Assembly: GCA_001803165.1 (NCBI GenBank) | Contig: MHAZ01000009.1 | Span: forward strand, 110,732-174,731 | Direction of reading: 5' to 3' | From: Stygiobacter sp. RIFOXYC2_FULL_38_25 | Lineage (GTDB): Bacteria > Bacteroidota > Ignavibacteria > Ignavibacteriales > Melioribacteraceae | Length of the DNA stretch: 64,000 bases | In this document: positions 17,901-26,730 of the stretch, piece after piece | Numbering within the stretch: the first letter of the stretch is position 1 | How the letters are laid out: each line of letters starts with the position of its first letter | Program-made: the position numbers and the translations under genes | Notes under the pieces: model-generated | The model's input: only the letters and a program-made list of their open reading frames with translations | Told to the model about the DNA's origin: nothing | The model's database searches: none

Positions 17901-18625
17901 AAAAGTTAGTTGTACTGCTTCTTCTTGTTTCATTTGTAAGCAATTATGCTCAGTTCAGCGCTCCAAAAATTAGCGCCAAGAAGACATTCCATGATTTTGG
18001 AACTGTAGTAGAAGGACAAGTTGTTAATACTGCTTTCGAAATCAGCAATACTGGCAATGCCGATTTAACTATCAACAATGTGCAAGCATCTTGCGGATGT
18101 ACAGCCGCCAAGCCGGACAAGAATATTTTAAAACCCGGTGAGAAAACAGCAATTAAAGTTGAGTTCAACTCGGCAAACAGATTAGGACCGCAAGAGAAAT
18201 ATGTTTACGTGATGACTAACGACCCCAAATCCCCAGACTTCAAATTGAATTTTACTTGTGTCGTAGTTCAAAAAACAGAAAGCAAACCGGTTGAAGTGAA
18301 AGTCCCGAAACTAAAGCTATCAAAAAATCAATATGATTTCGGGAAAGTTGAAGAAGGAAAATTAGTAGAAGTTAAAATTGGCTTGAAAAATACCGGCAAA
18401 GGTGTTCTCGAAATTCAAGATGTAAAAACATCTTGCGGATGCACAGCCGCTTTGGTTAGCAGTAAAAAGCTTAACGCTGGCGAAAGCGGAAATATCAGAA
18501 TTGAACTTGATACGGCAAACAGAGAAGGAATTTTTACAAGAACAGTTACAATATTTTCAAACGATCCTACCGGACCGAATCAAGTAATAACATTAACCGC
18601 TAACATTATAAAGAGAAAAGCATAA
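17897..18625 (+). CDS. Exported protein with two DUF1573 (ASH-like) domains
   Basis: A signal peptide (MKKLVVLLLLVSFVSNYAQ) is followed by two similar immunoglobulin-like DUF1573 repeats of about 100 residues. Each repeat carries an F-DFG-V/K-V-EG-xVV motif, the TNTG/NTG-like turn and a conserved SCGCTAA segment. The protein is 242 residues and should be periplasmic or surface-exposed. DUF1573 proteins are common in Bacteroidota, but their function is not settled. It overlaps both neighbours (ATGA with tsaB, TAATG with accD). Confidence 0.88.
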   Translation: MKKLVVLLLLVSFVSNYAQFSAPKISAKKTFHDFGTVVEGQVVNTAFEISNTGNADLTINNVQASCGCTAAKPDKNILKPGEKTAIKVEFNSANRLGPQEKYVYVMTNDPKSPDFKLNFTCVVVQKTESKPVEVKVPKLKLSKNQYDFGKVEEGKLVEVKIGLKNTGKGVLEIQDVKTSCGCTAALVSSKKLNAGESGNIRIELDTANREGIFTRTVTIFSNDPTGPNQVITLTANIIKRKA

Positions 18626-19467
18626 TGGGTTGGTTTACCAGAAAGAAAGAAAATATATCCCGCGATAGTAAAAAAACAGATTTGCCGGATGGACAGTGGC
18701 GTAAATGTGAAGAGTGCGGCGAAATCATACATACTAAGCAGTTGGAAGTAAACCTTTGGTGCTGCCAGAAATGTAACTATCATTTTAGGATTGGCAGCAA
18801 AGAATATATCTCCATACTGTTTGATGAAGGGACATTCAAAGAGCTAGATAAAAAGATGAAATCCGGCGATCCGCTTCATTTTTCTGATACAAAAAAATAT
18901 AAAGATAGAGTTGCCGCAACCATAAAGAAATCGGGTTTGTATGATGCGCTTAGATCCGGAACCGGAAAAATACATGGTAAGAAAGTCTCTTTAGCTTGCA
19001 TGGATTTTGGATTTATCGGCGGTAGTATGGGAAGCGTAGTCGGCGAGAAAATTGCCAGAGCGATTGATATAGCTTACGAAGAAAAAATTCCGATGATTAT
19101 AATTAGCCAAAGCGGTGGCGCTAGAATGATGGAAGGCGCTTACTCACTTATGCAGATGGCAAAGACAAGCACACGTTTAGCAAGACTAGCTGATGCGCAC
19201 ATTCCTTACATATCCATTTTAACTGATCCAACAACCGGAGGCATAACCGCCAGCTACGCAATGCTTGGCGATGTAATAATTGCTGAGCCAAAAGCGTTAA
19301 TTGGATTTGCCGGACCGCGTGTAATTAAACAGACAATTGGAAAAGACTTGCCGGAAGGTTTTCAGCGTTCTGAGTTCTTACTTGAAAATGGCTTTATAGA
19401 TTTTATTGTTAACAGAAAACAAATGAAAGATAAAGTAGCTCAGTTAGTAGATTATTTAGGAAATTAA
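18625..19467 (+). CDS. accD: Acetyl-CoA carboxylase carboxyltransferase subunit beta
   Basis: The 280-residue protein starts with a zinc ribbon (CEECG...CCQKCNYHF, four cysteines) and continues with the crotonase-like carboxyltransferase fold, including FGFIGGSMGSVVGEK, SQSGGARMMEGA and DPTTGGITASYA. It forms half of the carboxyltransferase that makes malonyl-CoA for fatty-acid synthesis; accA is not in the window. It starts on the last base of the preceding stop codon. Confidence 0.95.
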   Translation: MGWFTRKKENISRDSKKTDLPDGQWRKCEECGEIIHTKQLEVNLWCCQKCNYHFRIGSKEYISILFDEGTFKELDKKMKSGDPLHFSDTKKYKDRVAATIKKSGLYDALRSGTGKIHGKKVSLACMDFGFIGGSMGSVVGEKIARAIDIAYEEKIPMIIISQSGGARMMEGAYSLMQMAKTSTRLARLADAHIPYISILTDPTTGGITASYAMLGDVIIAEPKALIGFAGPRVIKQTIGKDLPEGFQRSEFLLENGFIDFIVNRKQMKDKVAQLVDYLGN

Positions 19468-19503
19468 AACGGAGGGAATATTTTTGGTGTAAGAGAAGCA
19501 TTA

Positions 19504-19644
19504 ATGCTTTTGTTAGCATTTCTATTTTATCTAGGGCTAATCGGTGCGGTTGTTTGGTTTGCAGTACGGATACTTAAAGCTGTTGAGTCAATAGCGAAGA
19601 ATATTGAAAAGATTGCCGAAAAAGATGGGAAATCTACTTCCTAA
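19504..19644 (+). CDS. Small single-span membrane protein
   Basis: From ATG 19504 a 46-residue product reads MLLLAFLFYLGLIGAVVWFAV then a short charged tail (RILKAVESIAKNIEKIAEKDGKSTS): one membrane helix followed by an amphipathic helix. A strong GGAGGG (19471-19476) lies 27 bases upstream of the ATG, too far for it, but only a few bases before an in-frame ATT at 19480. An ATT start would add the residues (M/I)FGVREAL. No frame interruption lies between. It follows accD by 36 bases and its 3' end overlaps the convergent cysteine desulfurase gene by 11 bases. Function unknown. Confidence 0.5.
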   Translation: MLLLAFLFYLGLIGAVVWFAVRILKAVESIAKNIEKIAEKDGKSTS

Positions 19645-20794
19645 ATTTCTCTAAAAACCTTTTCATTATCTCTAAACCTTGTTCAACTTCATCAATAGTA
19701 TTTTGGTAACCAAAAGAAATTCTGAGTGTTCCGGCAGCGTCTTCCGGTTTATAACCGCTTGCTAAAATAACGTGAGAAGCCTTAATAGTTCCGCTCGTAC
19801 AAGCTGAACCGCTTGAAACTGCAAGACCGTTTATATCTAAATACATTACCATCGAATCTGAATCATTGCGGTAACTCTGAGAGTCCAAAGTTAAACTAAC
19901 AATGTATGGAAGAGCATCTTCTCCGCCATTAATAGTTATGCTCCGGCTGTCTAAGCTTTTAAGTCCATTAATATAGTTTCTGCGAAGTAGTGAAACGTGT
20001 TCAAAAGTATCACTCATAGTTTCTTTTCTAATTCTTACCGCTTCTGCTAAACCAACTATTCCGGCAATGTTTTCAGTTCCGCCGCGTCTATTTCTTTCTT
20101 GTGATCCGCCGAATAAGAGAGGAGAAAGCGGTGTTCCACTTTTCGCGTAAGCAAACCCAATTCCTTTTGGACCGTTTATTTTGTGTGCAGAAGCGCTTAA
20201 TGCATCTATACCAAGTTCTTTTACATTAACCGGAATTTTGCCGAAACTTTGAACAGCATCTGTGTGAAAGAAAATGTTTTTTGGTTTTAGTATTTCAGAA
20301 ATTTCTTTCACCGGATTGATTGACCCGGTCTCATTATTAGCATACATAAATGAGGCAAAAGATGTCTTAGTTGAAATAGAATTTGAGATTTTACTCAACT
20401 CTACTTTTGTTTGATTATTAACTTCTATAAGGCGAGCCTTGAAATTAGATTTATCCAGTTCTTCATAAGTATCAAGCACGGCATGATGTTCTGCATCTGA
20501 AGTAATAATTTCATCTCTACAGCTTTCGGCAAACTCGGCATTAACAATTCCTCTAATCAAAAAATTGTTTGCTTCGGTGCCGCCGCTTGTAAAATATATC
20601 TCGCTTGGATTAGCACCAATAAAATCTGCAATAGTTTCTCTTGCTTCTTCAATTGCAACACGCGCTTTTCTTCCAAAAGAATGAATAGAAGAGGGATTTC
20701 CATATTCTTCTTCCAAAAACGGTTTCATTTTCTCAAATACTTTTGGATGAACCGGAGTGGTTGCTGCGTTATCAAAATAAATTGGTGTTTTCAT
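19634..20794 (-). CDS. Cysteine desulfurase (IscS/NifS type)
   Basis: The 386-residue class V aminotransferase-fold enzyme would remove sulfur from cysteine for Fe-S cluster and thio-cofactor assembly. It starts YFDNAATTPVH; the PLP lysine is in SAHKINGPKG, and the persulfide cysteine is in the loop VSSGSACTSGT. SGGTEANNF and RRGGTENIAG are also conserved. Length is typical. It follows birA with only one base between birA's stop and its ATG (TAAAATG), so the two are co-transcribed. No iscU or sufB is nearby. Confidence 0.92.
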   Translation of the reverse strand: MKTPIYFDNAATTPVHPKVFEKMKPFLEEEYGNPSSIHSFGRKARVAIEEARETIADFIGANPSEIYFTSGGTEANNFLIRGIVNAEFAESCRDEIITSDAEHHAVLDTYEELDKSNFKARLIEVNNQTKVELSKISNSISTKTSFASFMYANNETGSINPVKEISEILKPKNIFFHTDAVQSFGKIPVNVKELGIDALSASAHKINGPKGIGFAYAKSGTPLSPLLFGGSQERNRRGGTENIAGIVGLAEAVRIRKETMSDTFEHVSLLRRNYINGLKSLDSRSITINGGEDALPYIVSLTLDSQSYRNDSDSMVMYLDINGLAVSSGSACTSGTIKASHVILASGYKPEDAAGTLRISFGYQNTIDEVEQGLEIMKRFLEKFRK

Positions 20795-20795
20795 T

Positions 20796-21563
20796 TTACC
20801 TTATGCTAACATCGCCGTAGTGAATTTTTACAAGCTTTTCTCCAACCTTGAGAAGCATAAATCCGTCGGTATCAATATCTTGAAAAATACCAAACTTGGC
20901 TTGGTCTCCCTCCACAACTTTTACTTTTTCGCCAATCATTTTGCAGCGGGAGCGCCAGTCATCAAGAATTTTCGATGGATTGTTTTCACTAAGCTCGATT
21001 ATTTTTTCGAAGTTGTTTAGTATTTCACTTAATAATCTTTCGCGGCTTACTTCTTCATGAAATTCTTTACGTATGGAAGTTGGCGGAATATCGAACTTAC
21101 CCGGAAAGTTTGGTTGGTTTACGTTTATACCAATACCAACAACAATCTTGTTTAGTTTATCGCCCTTCGAAGTTGACTCAAGCAAGATTCCGCATAGCTT
21201 TTTCTTTTGAATTAGAACATCATTCGGCCATTTTAGTTCAACATTGAGCTGAAATAAATTCTCAAGCGCCTGTGCAACAGAAACTGCAGCTCCAAGATTG
21301 ATCAAGTTAACACGCGTTTGTTCAAACTCTCCCTTTAGCAGAATTGAAAAAGTAAGATTCTGCCCTGAGTTACTAAACCATTCGCGGTTCTTTCTGCCTC
21401 TTCCATGTTTTTGATGCTCTGCAAGGATAACAGTGCCGTGGTTGTTAAACTCCTTGCTGGTTAGAAGCAAAGAATTAGTCGAATCAACTTCATCACAATA
21501 AATAAAGCTTCTTCCAATAACTTCGGTATCGAGTTTTATATCAAATTCTTCAATGTTGAACAC
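20796..21563 (-). CDS. birA: Biotin-[acetyl-CoA-carboxylase] ligase, class I (no DNA-binding domain)
   Basis: The 255-residue protein activates biotin and attaches it to the biotin carboxyl carrier protein. Motifs are CDEVDSTNSLLL, HGRGRKNREWFS (the adenylate-binding GRGR loop), KWPNDVL with the catalytic lysine, and VGIGINVNQ. I chose a GTG start at 21563 because GGAGG sits 4 bases upstream of it and the class I ligase domain begins directly there. The 73 residues readable further upstream look non-coding and overlap the regulatory gap of hsp20. With no HTH domain it should not act as a repressor. Confidence 0.88.
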   Translation of the reverse strand: MFNIEEFDIKLDTEVIGRSFIYCDEVDSTNSLLLTSKEFNNHGTVILAEHQKHGRGRKNREWFSNSGQNLTFSILLKGEFEQTRVNLINLGAAVSVAQALENLFQLNVELKWPNDVLIQKKKLCGILLESTSKGDKLNKIVVGIGINVNQPNFPGKFDIPPTSIRKEFHEEVSRERLLSEILNNFEKIIELSENNPSKILDDWRSRCKMIGEKVKVVEGDQAKFGIFQDIDTDGFMLLKVGEKLVKIHYGDVSIR

Positions 21564-21589
21564 CCATCCTCCAGATTGAGTTGTATATA

Positions 21590-21646
21590 TGGCAATATTT
21601 GCGACAGAAATTACGCGCATGCATGCAACTTGCGTGAATATCTGCC
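21590..21646. repeat. Imperfect inverted repeat in the birA/hsp20 divergent gap
   Basis: TGGCAATATT (21590-21599) faces AATATCTGCCA (21636-21646). ACGC and GCGT form an inner pair around a central GCATGCATGC. The whole is an imperfect 57-base palindrome between two divergent genes, so an operator for hsp20 and/or birA is possible. No known consensus (for example CIRCE) is recognised. Confidence 0.45.
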
Positions 21647-21780
21647 ACAATTTCAAAAAATCATTTTTTCTACGAGATAGCCCTAACTTATTACAAATAA
21701 AAGCATTAGAGCAAAAACAAACTTTGGCATTCCCATTGTTATTATATAGACATAGAAAAATAATAAAAAGGAGAAAAGCC

Positions 21781-22215
21781 ATGACACTAATTAAGTTCGA
21801 ACCCTTGAGAGAGTTTGATACAATCCATGACAGAATCCAAAGATATTTTGATGATTTTACTTCTCATGGATTTAATATTTCCGATTCTTTTTCGCCAAGA
21901 ATTGATATTGCCGAAGAGAAGAATCAGATCATTGTTACAGCAGAAATACCCGGTGTAAAGAAAGAAAACATCAAAATTACTTTGCAAGATAACATTTTGA
22001 CTGTTGAAGGGGAAAAGAAAAAAGAATTTGAACAAAAAGACAAGAATTGCTACAGAAGCGAAAGAGTTTTCGGTTCGTTCAAAAGAAGTTTCACTCTTCC
22101 GGCAGAAGTAGATTCTGAAAATGTAGATGCTAAGTTTGAAAATGGCATTCTTAGTGTGGTCTTGAAAAAGTTAGAAGCAAAAATACAAAGCGAAAAAGTA
22201 ATTGAGCTGAAGTAA
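21781..22215 (+). CDS. Small heat-shock protein, Hsp20/alpha-crystallin family
   Basis: The 144-residue chaperone holds unfolding proteins without ATP. Its alpha-crystallin domain runs from about residue 40 to 135 (RIDIAEEKNQIIVTAEIPGVKKENIKI to the end), with the conserved A/P-x-x-x-GxL motif seen as FENGILSVVL. ATG 21781 is preceded by AAAAAGGAG at a proper distance. A longer open frame upstream (to 21589) runs through the divergent control region and is not used. It lies 41 bases before dnaK; both are probably heat-induced. Confidence 0.92.
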   Translation: MTLIKFEPLREFDTIHDRIQRYFDDFTSHGFNISDSFSPRIDIAEEKNQIIVTAEIPGVKKENIKITLQDNILTVEGEKKKEFEQKDKNCYRSERVFGSFKRSFTLPAEVDSENVDAKFENGILSVVLKKLEAKIQSEKVIELK

Positions 22216-22256
22216 TCTTCAGCTCTTTCTCTCACTTATAAACAAGGAACAAAGAA

Positions 22257-24200
22257 ATGGGAAAAATTATAGGAATTGACTTGGGAACGACAAACTCGTG
22301 CGTTGCGGTTATGGAAGGTAACGAACCGGTTGTAATTCCAAATAGCGAAGGTGGAAGAACAACACCATCTGTTGTAGCGTTTACTAAAAGCGGCGAAAGA
22401 TTAGTAGGGCAGCCGGCAAAGAGACAAGCTGTTACAAATCCGAAGAACACGGTTTATTCTATCAAACGTTTTATGGGAAGATTGAGAAATGAAGTTGATA
22501 GAGAAACAACTGAAGTTCCGTACGAAGTAGTTGCGGGCGATAACGGTTCGGCTCGCGCAAAAATTGGGGACCGTCTTTATTCACCACCGGAAATCTCTGC
22601 GCTCGTTTTACAAAAAATGAAGAAGACTGCTGAAGATTATCTTGGACAAGAAGTTACAGAAGCCGTAATTACTGTTCCGGCGTACTTTAATGATGCACAG
22701 AGACAAGCAACAAAAGACGCCGGTGAAATTGCCGGACTTCAAGTGAGAAGAATCATTAACGAACCAACAGCCGCAGCATTGGCTTACGGATTGGATAAGA
22801 AACACAAGGATCAAATAGTTGCTGTTTACGATCTTGGCGGCGGTACTTTTGATATTTCTATTTTACAATTGGGCGAAGGTGTATTTGAAGTTAAATCAAC
22901 TAATGGTGATACTCACTTAGGCGGCGATGATTTTGATCAGCGTTTGATTGACTTCTTGGCTGATGAATTCCAGAAGCAAGAAGGAATAGATTTACGCAAA
23001 GACCCGATGGCTCTTCAACGTTTGAAAGAAGCTGCCGAAAAAGCTAAAATTGAATTATCATCGTCAGTTCAAACCGATGTCAATCTTCCGTTCATTACAG
23101 CTACGCAAGAAGGACCCAAGCACTTAAACTTGAACATTAGCCGCGCTAAGTTTGAGCAATTGGTTGATGATTTGTTCGAAAGAACAAAAGGTCCTTGCGA
23201 AAGAGCTATCAAAGATGCCGGTGTAACCGCATCGCAGATAGATGAAGTAATTTTGGTTGGCGGCTCAACTCGTATTCCAAAAGTACAAGAACTTGTAAAA
23301 CAATTATTCGGAAGAGAGCCTCACAAAGGTGTTAATCCGGATGAAGTAGTTGCTATCGGCGCTTCAATTCAAGGTGGAGTTTTAGCCGGTGATGTAAAAG
23401 ATGTTCTCTTGTTAGATGTAACTCCTCTTTCACTCGGTATTGAAACCCTTGGAAGTGTGATGACTGTGCTTATTCCTTCTAACACTACGATTCCAACTAA
23501 GAAGAGTGAAGTATTCTCTACTGCATCTGATAATCAGCCTTCTGTTGAAATTCACATTCTTCAAGGTGAAAGACCAATGGCTCATGATAACAGAACGCTT
23601 GGTCGTTTCCACTTGGATGGAATTCCACCGGCACCGCGCGGCATCCCTCAAGTTGAAGTTACATTTGATATTGACGCAAACGGAATTTTACACGTAGCTG
23701 CTAAAGATAAAGCTACTGGTAAAGAGCAAAGCATTCGTATAACATCTTCGAGCGGATTGAGCCAAGATGAAGTTGAAAAGATGAAGCAAAGCGCAAAAGA
23801 ACATGCAGCAGAGGACAAAAAGAAAAAAGAAGAAGTTGAAGTAAAAAATCAAGCTGATAATCTTGTATTCCAGACGAAGAAACAAATGGAAGAGATGAAA
23901 GATAAAATTACCAGCGAGCAAAAAACCAAATTAGAAAGTGAAGTTCAGAAAGTTGAAGACGCGTTGAAGACGAACAATACTGAAACTATAAAGACCGCAA
24001 CTGAAAGCTTATCTAAAGTTTGGAATGAAATTGCTCAGCAGTTATATCAACAGCAGGGACCGCAAGGTGGTGCCCAACCAGGACCGGATGTTAATGCGGG
24101 ACAGCAAGGTGGTCAGCAACAACAATCAGCTTCGCAAGAGCCAAAGAAAGATGACCGTGAAGTGCAAGATGCTTCTTACGAAGTTGTTGATGATAAATAA
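22257..24200 (+). CDS. dnaK: Chaperone protein DnaK (Hsp70)
   Basis: The 647-residue Hsp70 begins [20 protein letters not shown], the phosphate-1 motif. It has [15 protein letters not shown] near residue 190 and [14 protein letters not shown] near 335, then the substrate-binding domain ([17 protein letters not shown]) and a helical lid. The C-terminus is rich in Q, G and P and ends in an acidic EVVDDK-type tail, as in other bacterial DnaK. It lies between two hsp20 genes; grpE and dnaJ are not in the window. The ATG is preceded by AAGGAACAAAGAA. Confidence 0.97.
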   Translation: MGKIIGIDLGTTNSCVAVMEGNEPVVIPNSEGGRTTPSVVAFTKSGERLVGQPAKRQAVTNPKNTVYSIKRFMGRLRNEVDRETTEVPYEVVAGDNGSARAKIGDRLYSPPEISALVLQKMKKTAEDYLGQEVTEAVITVPAYFNDAQRQATKDAGEIAGLQVRRIINEPTAAALAYGLDKKHKDQIVAVYDLGGGTFDISILQLGEGVFEVKSTNGDTHLGGDDFDQRLIDFLADEFQKQEGIDLRKDPMALQRLKEAAEKAKIELSSSVQTDVNLPFITATQEGPKHLNLNISRAKFEQLVDDLFERTKGPCERAIKDAGVTASQIDEVILVGGSTRIPKVQELVKQLFGREPHKGVNPDEVVAIGASIQGGVLAGDVKDVLLLDVTPLSLGIETLGSVMTVLIPSNTTIPTKKSEVFSTASDNQPSVEIHILQGERPMAHDNRTLGRFHLDGIPPAPRGIPQVEVTFDIDANGILHVAAKDKATGKEQSIRITSSSGLSQDEVEKMKQSAKEHAAEDKKKKEEVEVKNQADNLVFQTKKQMEEMKDKITSEQKTKLESEVQKVEDALKTNNTETIKTATESLSKVWNEIAQQLYQQQGPQGGAQPGPDVNAGQQGGQQQQSASQEPKKDDREVQDASYEVVDDK

Positions 24201-24230
24201 TTTTGTAAAATAAAATAGATGGAGGCAGAA

Positions 24231-24644
24231 ATGTCTGAAGTAAAAGAAAAAATTGGGGAGCCCCTCCCTTCGGGAGAAGTAACAAATAAAAAAAGCTGGG
24301 ATGAAGCTTTGGAAAGAGAATCTTGGATAGCGCCACTTGTGGATATTTACGAGACACAAGATGATTACTTTCTATCAGCACAAATGCCTGGCGTAAAGAA
24401 AGAAGATGTAAAAATTAAATTAGAAGAGGGGAATCTTGTAATCATGGGGAGAATTGATTACGAGCTGAACGTGAACAACAAATATGTTCTTAAGGAAACA
24501 GAGATTGGCAACTTCTATCGCAGATTCAAAATATCCGATAGTGTAGATGAAACAAAGATTGATGCGAAACTTGAGAATGGCGTTCTGAATGTTAAGCTTC
24601 CAAAGCATGATAGGCTGAAACCCAAGTCTATCGAAATAAAGTAA
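24231..24644 (+). CDS. Second small heat-shock protein, Hsp20 family
   Basis: The 137-residue protein has an alpha-crystallin domain from about residue 35 (PLVDIYETQDDYFLSAQMPGVKKEDVKI) to the end, with LENGVLNVKLPK as the GxL-type strand. It differs clearly from the hsp20 at 21781, so it is not a recent copy. ATG 24231 is preferred to ATG 24219 because ATGGAGG at the earlier codon supplies the ribosome-binding site for the second. Residues about 8-14 (EPLPSGE) are encoded by a short CTCCC-TTC-GGGAG palindrome (24264-24276), possibly an inserted repeat. It is followed by a clear terminator. Confidence 0.9.
   Translation: MSEVKEKIGEPLPSGEVTNKKSWDEALERESWIAPLVDIYETQDDYFLSAQMPGVKKEDVKIKLEEGNLVIMGRIDYELNVNNKYVLKETEIGNFYRRFKISDSVDETKIDAKLENGVLNVKLPKHDRLKPKSIEIK
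24264..24276. repeat. Short palindrome inside the second hsp20 coding region
   Basis: CTCCC (24264-24268), loop TTC, GGGAG (24272-24276). On the minus strand it reads CTCCCGAAGGGAG, sharing CCCGAAGGGA with the element at 15185-15218. It encodes part of a non-conserved N-terminal stretch. Confidence 0.4.
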
Positions 24645-24669
24645 GTAGAGAGAAAAGCAGTAATGAGAG

Positions 24670-24692
24670 AGCGGCATTCCCAGCCGCTTTTT
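24670..24692 (+). terminator. Rho-independent terminator after the heat-shock cluster
   Basis: AGCGGC (24670-24675) pairs with GCCGCT (24683-24688) around a 7-base loop, followed by a T-run to 24692. It ends the hsp20-dnaK-hsp20 unit. Confidence 0.85.
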
Positions 24693-24726
24693 CATTTTAA
24701 AGAAAATATTAAGTTGCTTCACATAA

Positions 24727-26730
24727 ATGAAGAAACTAATTTTCGCCACGATGAAAAAATATTTGTTCATACCTCTTCTAATTTTACTTTCTGTAGCTAT
24801 GTTTCTCATTGATGAGGAAAAGCAGCCAATCCAAAGTCCAAAGTTTACTTCAGCAGATTATTATAAAAGTGGATTGCTTAAAAGTGAGTTCAACAAGGTT
24901 GATAGGCGAGCAAATTATAATTTCGAGGTGATTTTTAGTGCCGAACAGAAAAAAATCTATGTGAAAGAAAATATTGTATGGATTAACAAGACTAAAAATT
25001 CAACTAAAGAAATTCAGCTTCATCTTTATTCAAACGCATACAGCAGTAACAAAACTTTGTTTGCTAAATCGTTTCCGTTAAAACCTCAAAACCAGACCCG
25101 TCTTGATATTTCTAAATGTGAAGTTGAAGGCAAAGAGAAAAATATAGAAATATTTCAACCTGAGATTCCAAACTTCAATGATAGCACAGTTGCAAAAATA
25201 TCGCTGGATAAATGGGCGAATCCCGGTGATTCTGTAAAACTATACTTTGAATATTCACTAAATATCCCAATTTCTGTTAGGCGTTTTGGCGCAGCTCGCG
25301 GCAGAAATTTCTATTTCATATCTCAATGGTTTCCTAAAGTTGGCGTATTTGAAAACGGCACATGGACTTGCAGCCAATATCATCCGTACCAAAATTACTA
25401 CTCGGATTTTGGCGATTACAATGCTAAGATTGAAGTGCCAAATGGATTTAAAGTCGCCTCAACGGGAGTAATTGAATCAGACATTTCTGCTAATAGCACA
25501 ACCACATATAAGATAACTCAATCCGGCGTGCATGATTTTGCTTGGGCGGTAACGGACGAAATTGTTGAACGAACTGAAATCTATGCTCGCAAAGATGGTT
25601 CGCAAATTCAAATCCATGCTTTTGTTCAACCGGAAAGAGAAAAATATTTTGACCGCTATTTCCAAATTGTAAAAGATTGTCTTAGCTATTTCGAAGAGAA
25701 TGTTGGTATCTATCCTTATCAAGCAGTAACGCTTGTTGATGTTCCGCGTACCTCTGCTTCCGGTGGAATGGAATACCCGACTTTGTTTACTGTTGGAGCA
25801 GAATTATTTGCGCGTAAAGATACCGGCTGGCCGGAATATTTAGTTGCCCATGAATTCTCCCATCAGTTTTATCATGGGTTGCTTGCCAACAACGAGGTTT
25901 ACGAAGCATGGCTTGACGAAGGATTTACTTCTTATATCGCGACAAAAATTATGTATGCGTATCATCAGCCAATCTTGGAAAACTTTAAAGTCGCTCAATA
26001 TGTCCCAATCTTCGGTTTAAACTTTCTTTCTTACAGTGATATTCCGCTTATCTATATTCTCTCCGACATTTTTGTAACGGAAGGAACGAAAGCAATTACT
26101 AATTACTATGCAAATCTTAATGTTGGAACAATTGCCGACACTTCTTACAAGCTCCCTACCAGATTGTCTTACGTTGTAAACTCATATAACAAACCGGAAT
26201 TAGTTCTTCTAACTCTTGAAAGATATTTGGGCGCAGAAAAGATGATGGCGATTTTGAGAGAGTACTACAATGTCTATAAGTATAAACACCCAACGGCCAA
26301 AGATTTTATTGAAATCGTAAATAGAATTAACCGTGAAGACATGACATGGTTCTTTAATGAGTTTTACAGATCTTCTAAAAGTTTTGATTACCGTGTGACT
26401 TCAGTTAAACAGACTTCCGATACAGAATATGAAGTACTCGTTGAAAGATTGGGCGATGGAGTTTTCAAAACCGAAATTGCTCTTGTTACTGATAAAAACA
26501 CTTTGATTCGCAAATGGGACGGAACAGAGAAATGGAAGATTTTCAAATTCACAACTGTAAATAAAGTAACTTCTGCCGAGATAGATCCGCAACGAAAGAA
26601 TTTGCTTGATACTAACTTTGCGAACAACTCATATACTATTGATGAAAAGGATTACGCTGCGTTGTCACTTTCAACAAGATGGTTTTTCTGGGTCCAAAAC
26701 GCTCTAATGATTTTGGGAAGCATAGGATGA
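24727..26730 (+). CDS. M1-family zinc metallopeptidase (aminopeptidase N-like)
   Basis: The 667-residue protein has an N-terminal membrane/signal segment (KKYLFIPLLILLSVAMFLI) and a beta-rich N-domain. A gluzincin catalytic domain follows: SGGMEYPTL takes the place of the exopeptidase GxMEN motif, the zinc site is HEFSHQFYH, and the third ligand is the glutamate in EAWLDEGFTSY. The C-terminus ends in another membrane-like helix (STRWFFWVQNALMILGSIG), so it may be anchored in the inner membrane. ATG 24751 (MKKYLF) is an equally plausible start. Its stop overlaps the next start (ATGA). Confidence 0.88.
   Translation: MKKLIFATMKKYLFIPLLILLSVAMFLIDEEKQPIQSPKFTSADYYKSGLLKSEFNKVDRRANYNFEVIFSAEQKKIYVKENIVWINKTKNSTKEIQLHLYSNAYSSNKTLFAKSFPLKPQNQTRLDISKCEVEGKEKNIEIFQPEIPNFNDSTVAKISLDKWANPGDSVKLYFEYSLNIPISVRRFGAARGRNFYFISQWFPKVGVFENGTWTCSQYHPYQNYYSDFGDYNAKIEVPNGFKVASTGVIESDISANSTTTYKITQSGVHDFAWAVTDEIVERTEIYARKDGSQIQIHAFVQPEREKYFDRYFQIVKDCLSYFEENVGIYPYQAVTLVDVPRTSASGGMEYPTLFTVGAELFARKDTGWPEYLVAHEFSHQFYHGLLANNEVYEAWLDEGFTSYIATKIMYAYHQPILENFKVAQYVPIFGLNFLSYSDIPLIYILSDIFVTEGTKAITNYYANLNVGTIADTSYKLPTRLSYVVNSYNKPELVLLTLERYLGAEKMMAILREYYNVYKYKHPTAKDFIEIVNRINREDMTWFFNEFYRSSKSFDYRVTSVKQTSDTEYEVLVERLGDGVFKTEIALVTDKNTLIRKWDGTEKWKIFKFTTVNKVTSAEIDPQRKNLLDTNFANNSYTIDEKDYAALSLSTRWFFWVQNALMILGSIG

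Noticed and set aside
21589..21780. An N-terminal extension of the first Hsp20
   Set aside because: It runs through the same divergent gap and a palindrome; AAAAAGGAG right before ATG 21781 fits the normal Hsp20 start.
21564..21782. An N-terminal extension of BirA of 73 residues on the minus strand
   Set aside because: The stretch is Cys/Leu/Asn-rich, unlike the family, and covers the control region of hsp20. GGAGG four bases before GTG 21563 marks the true start.
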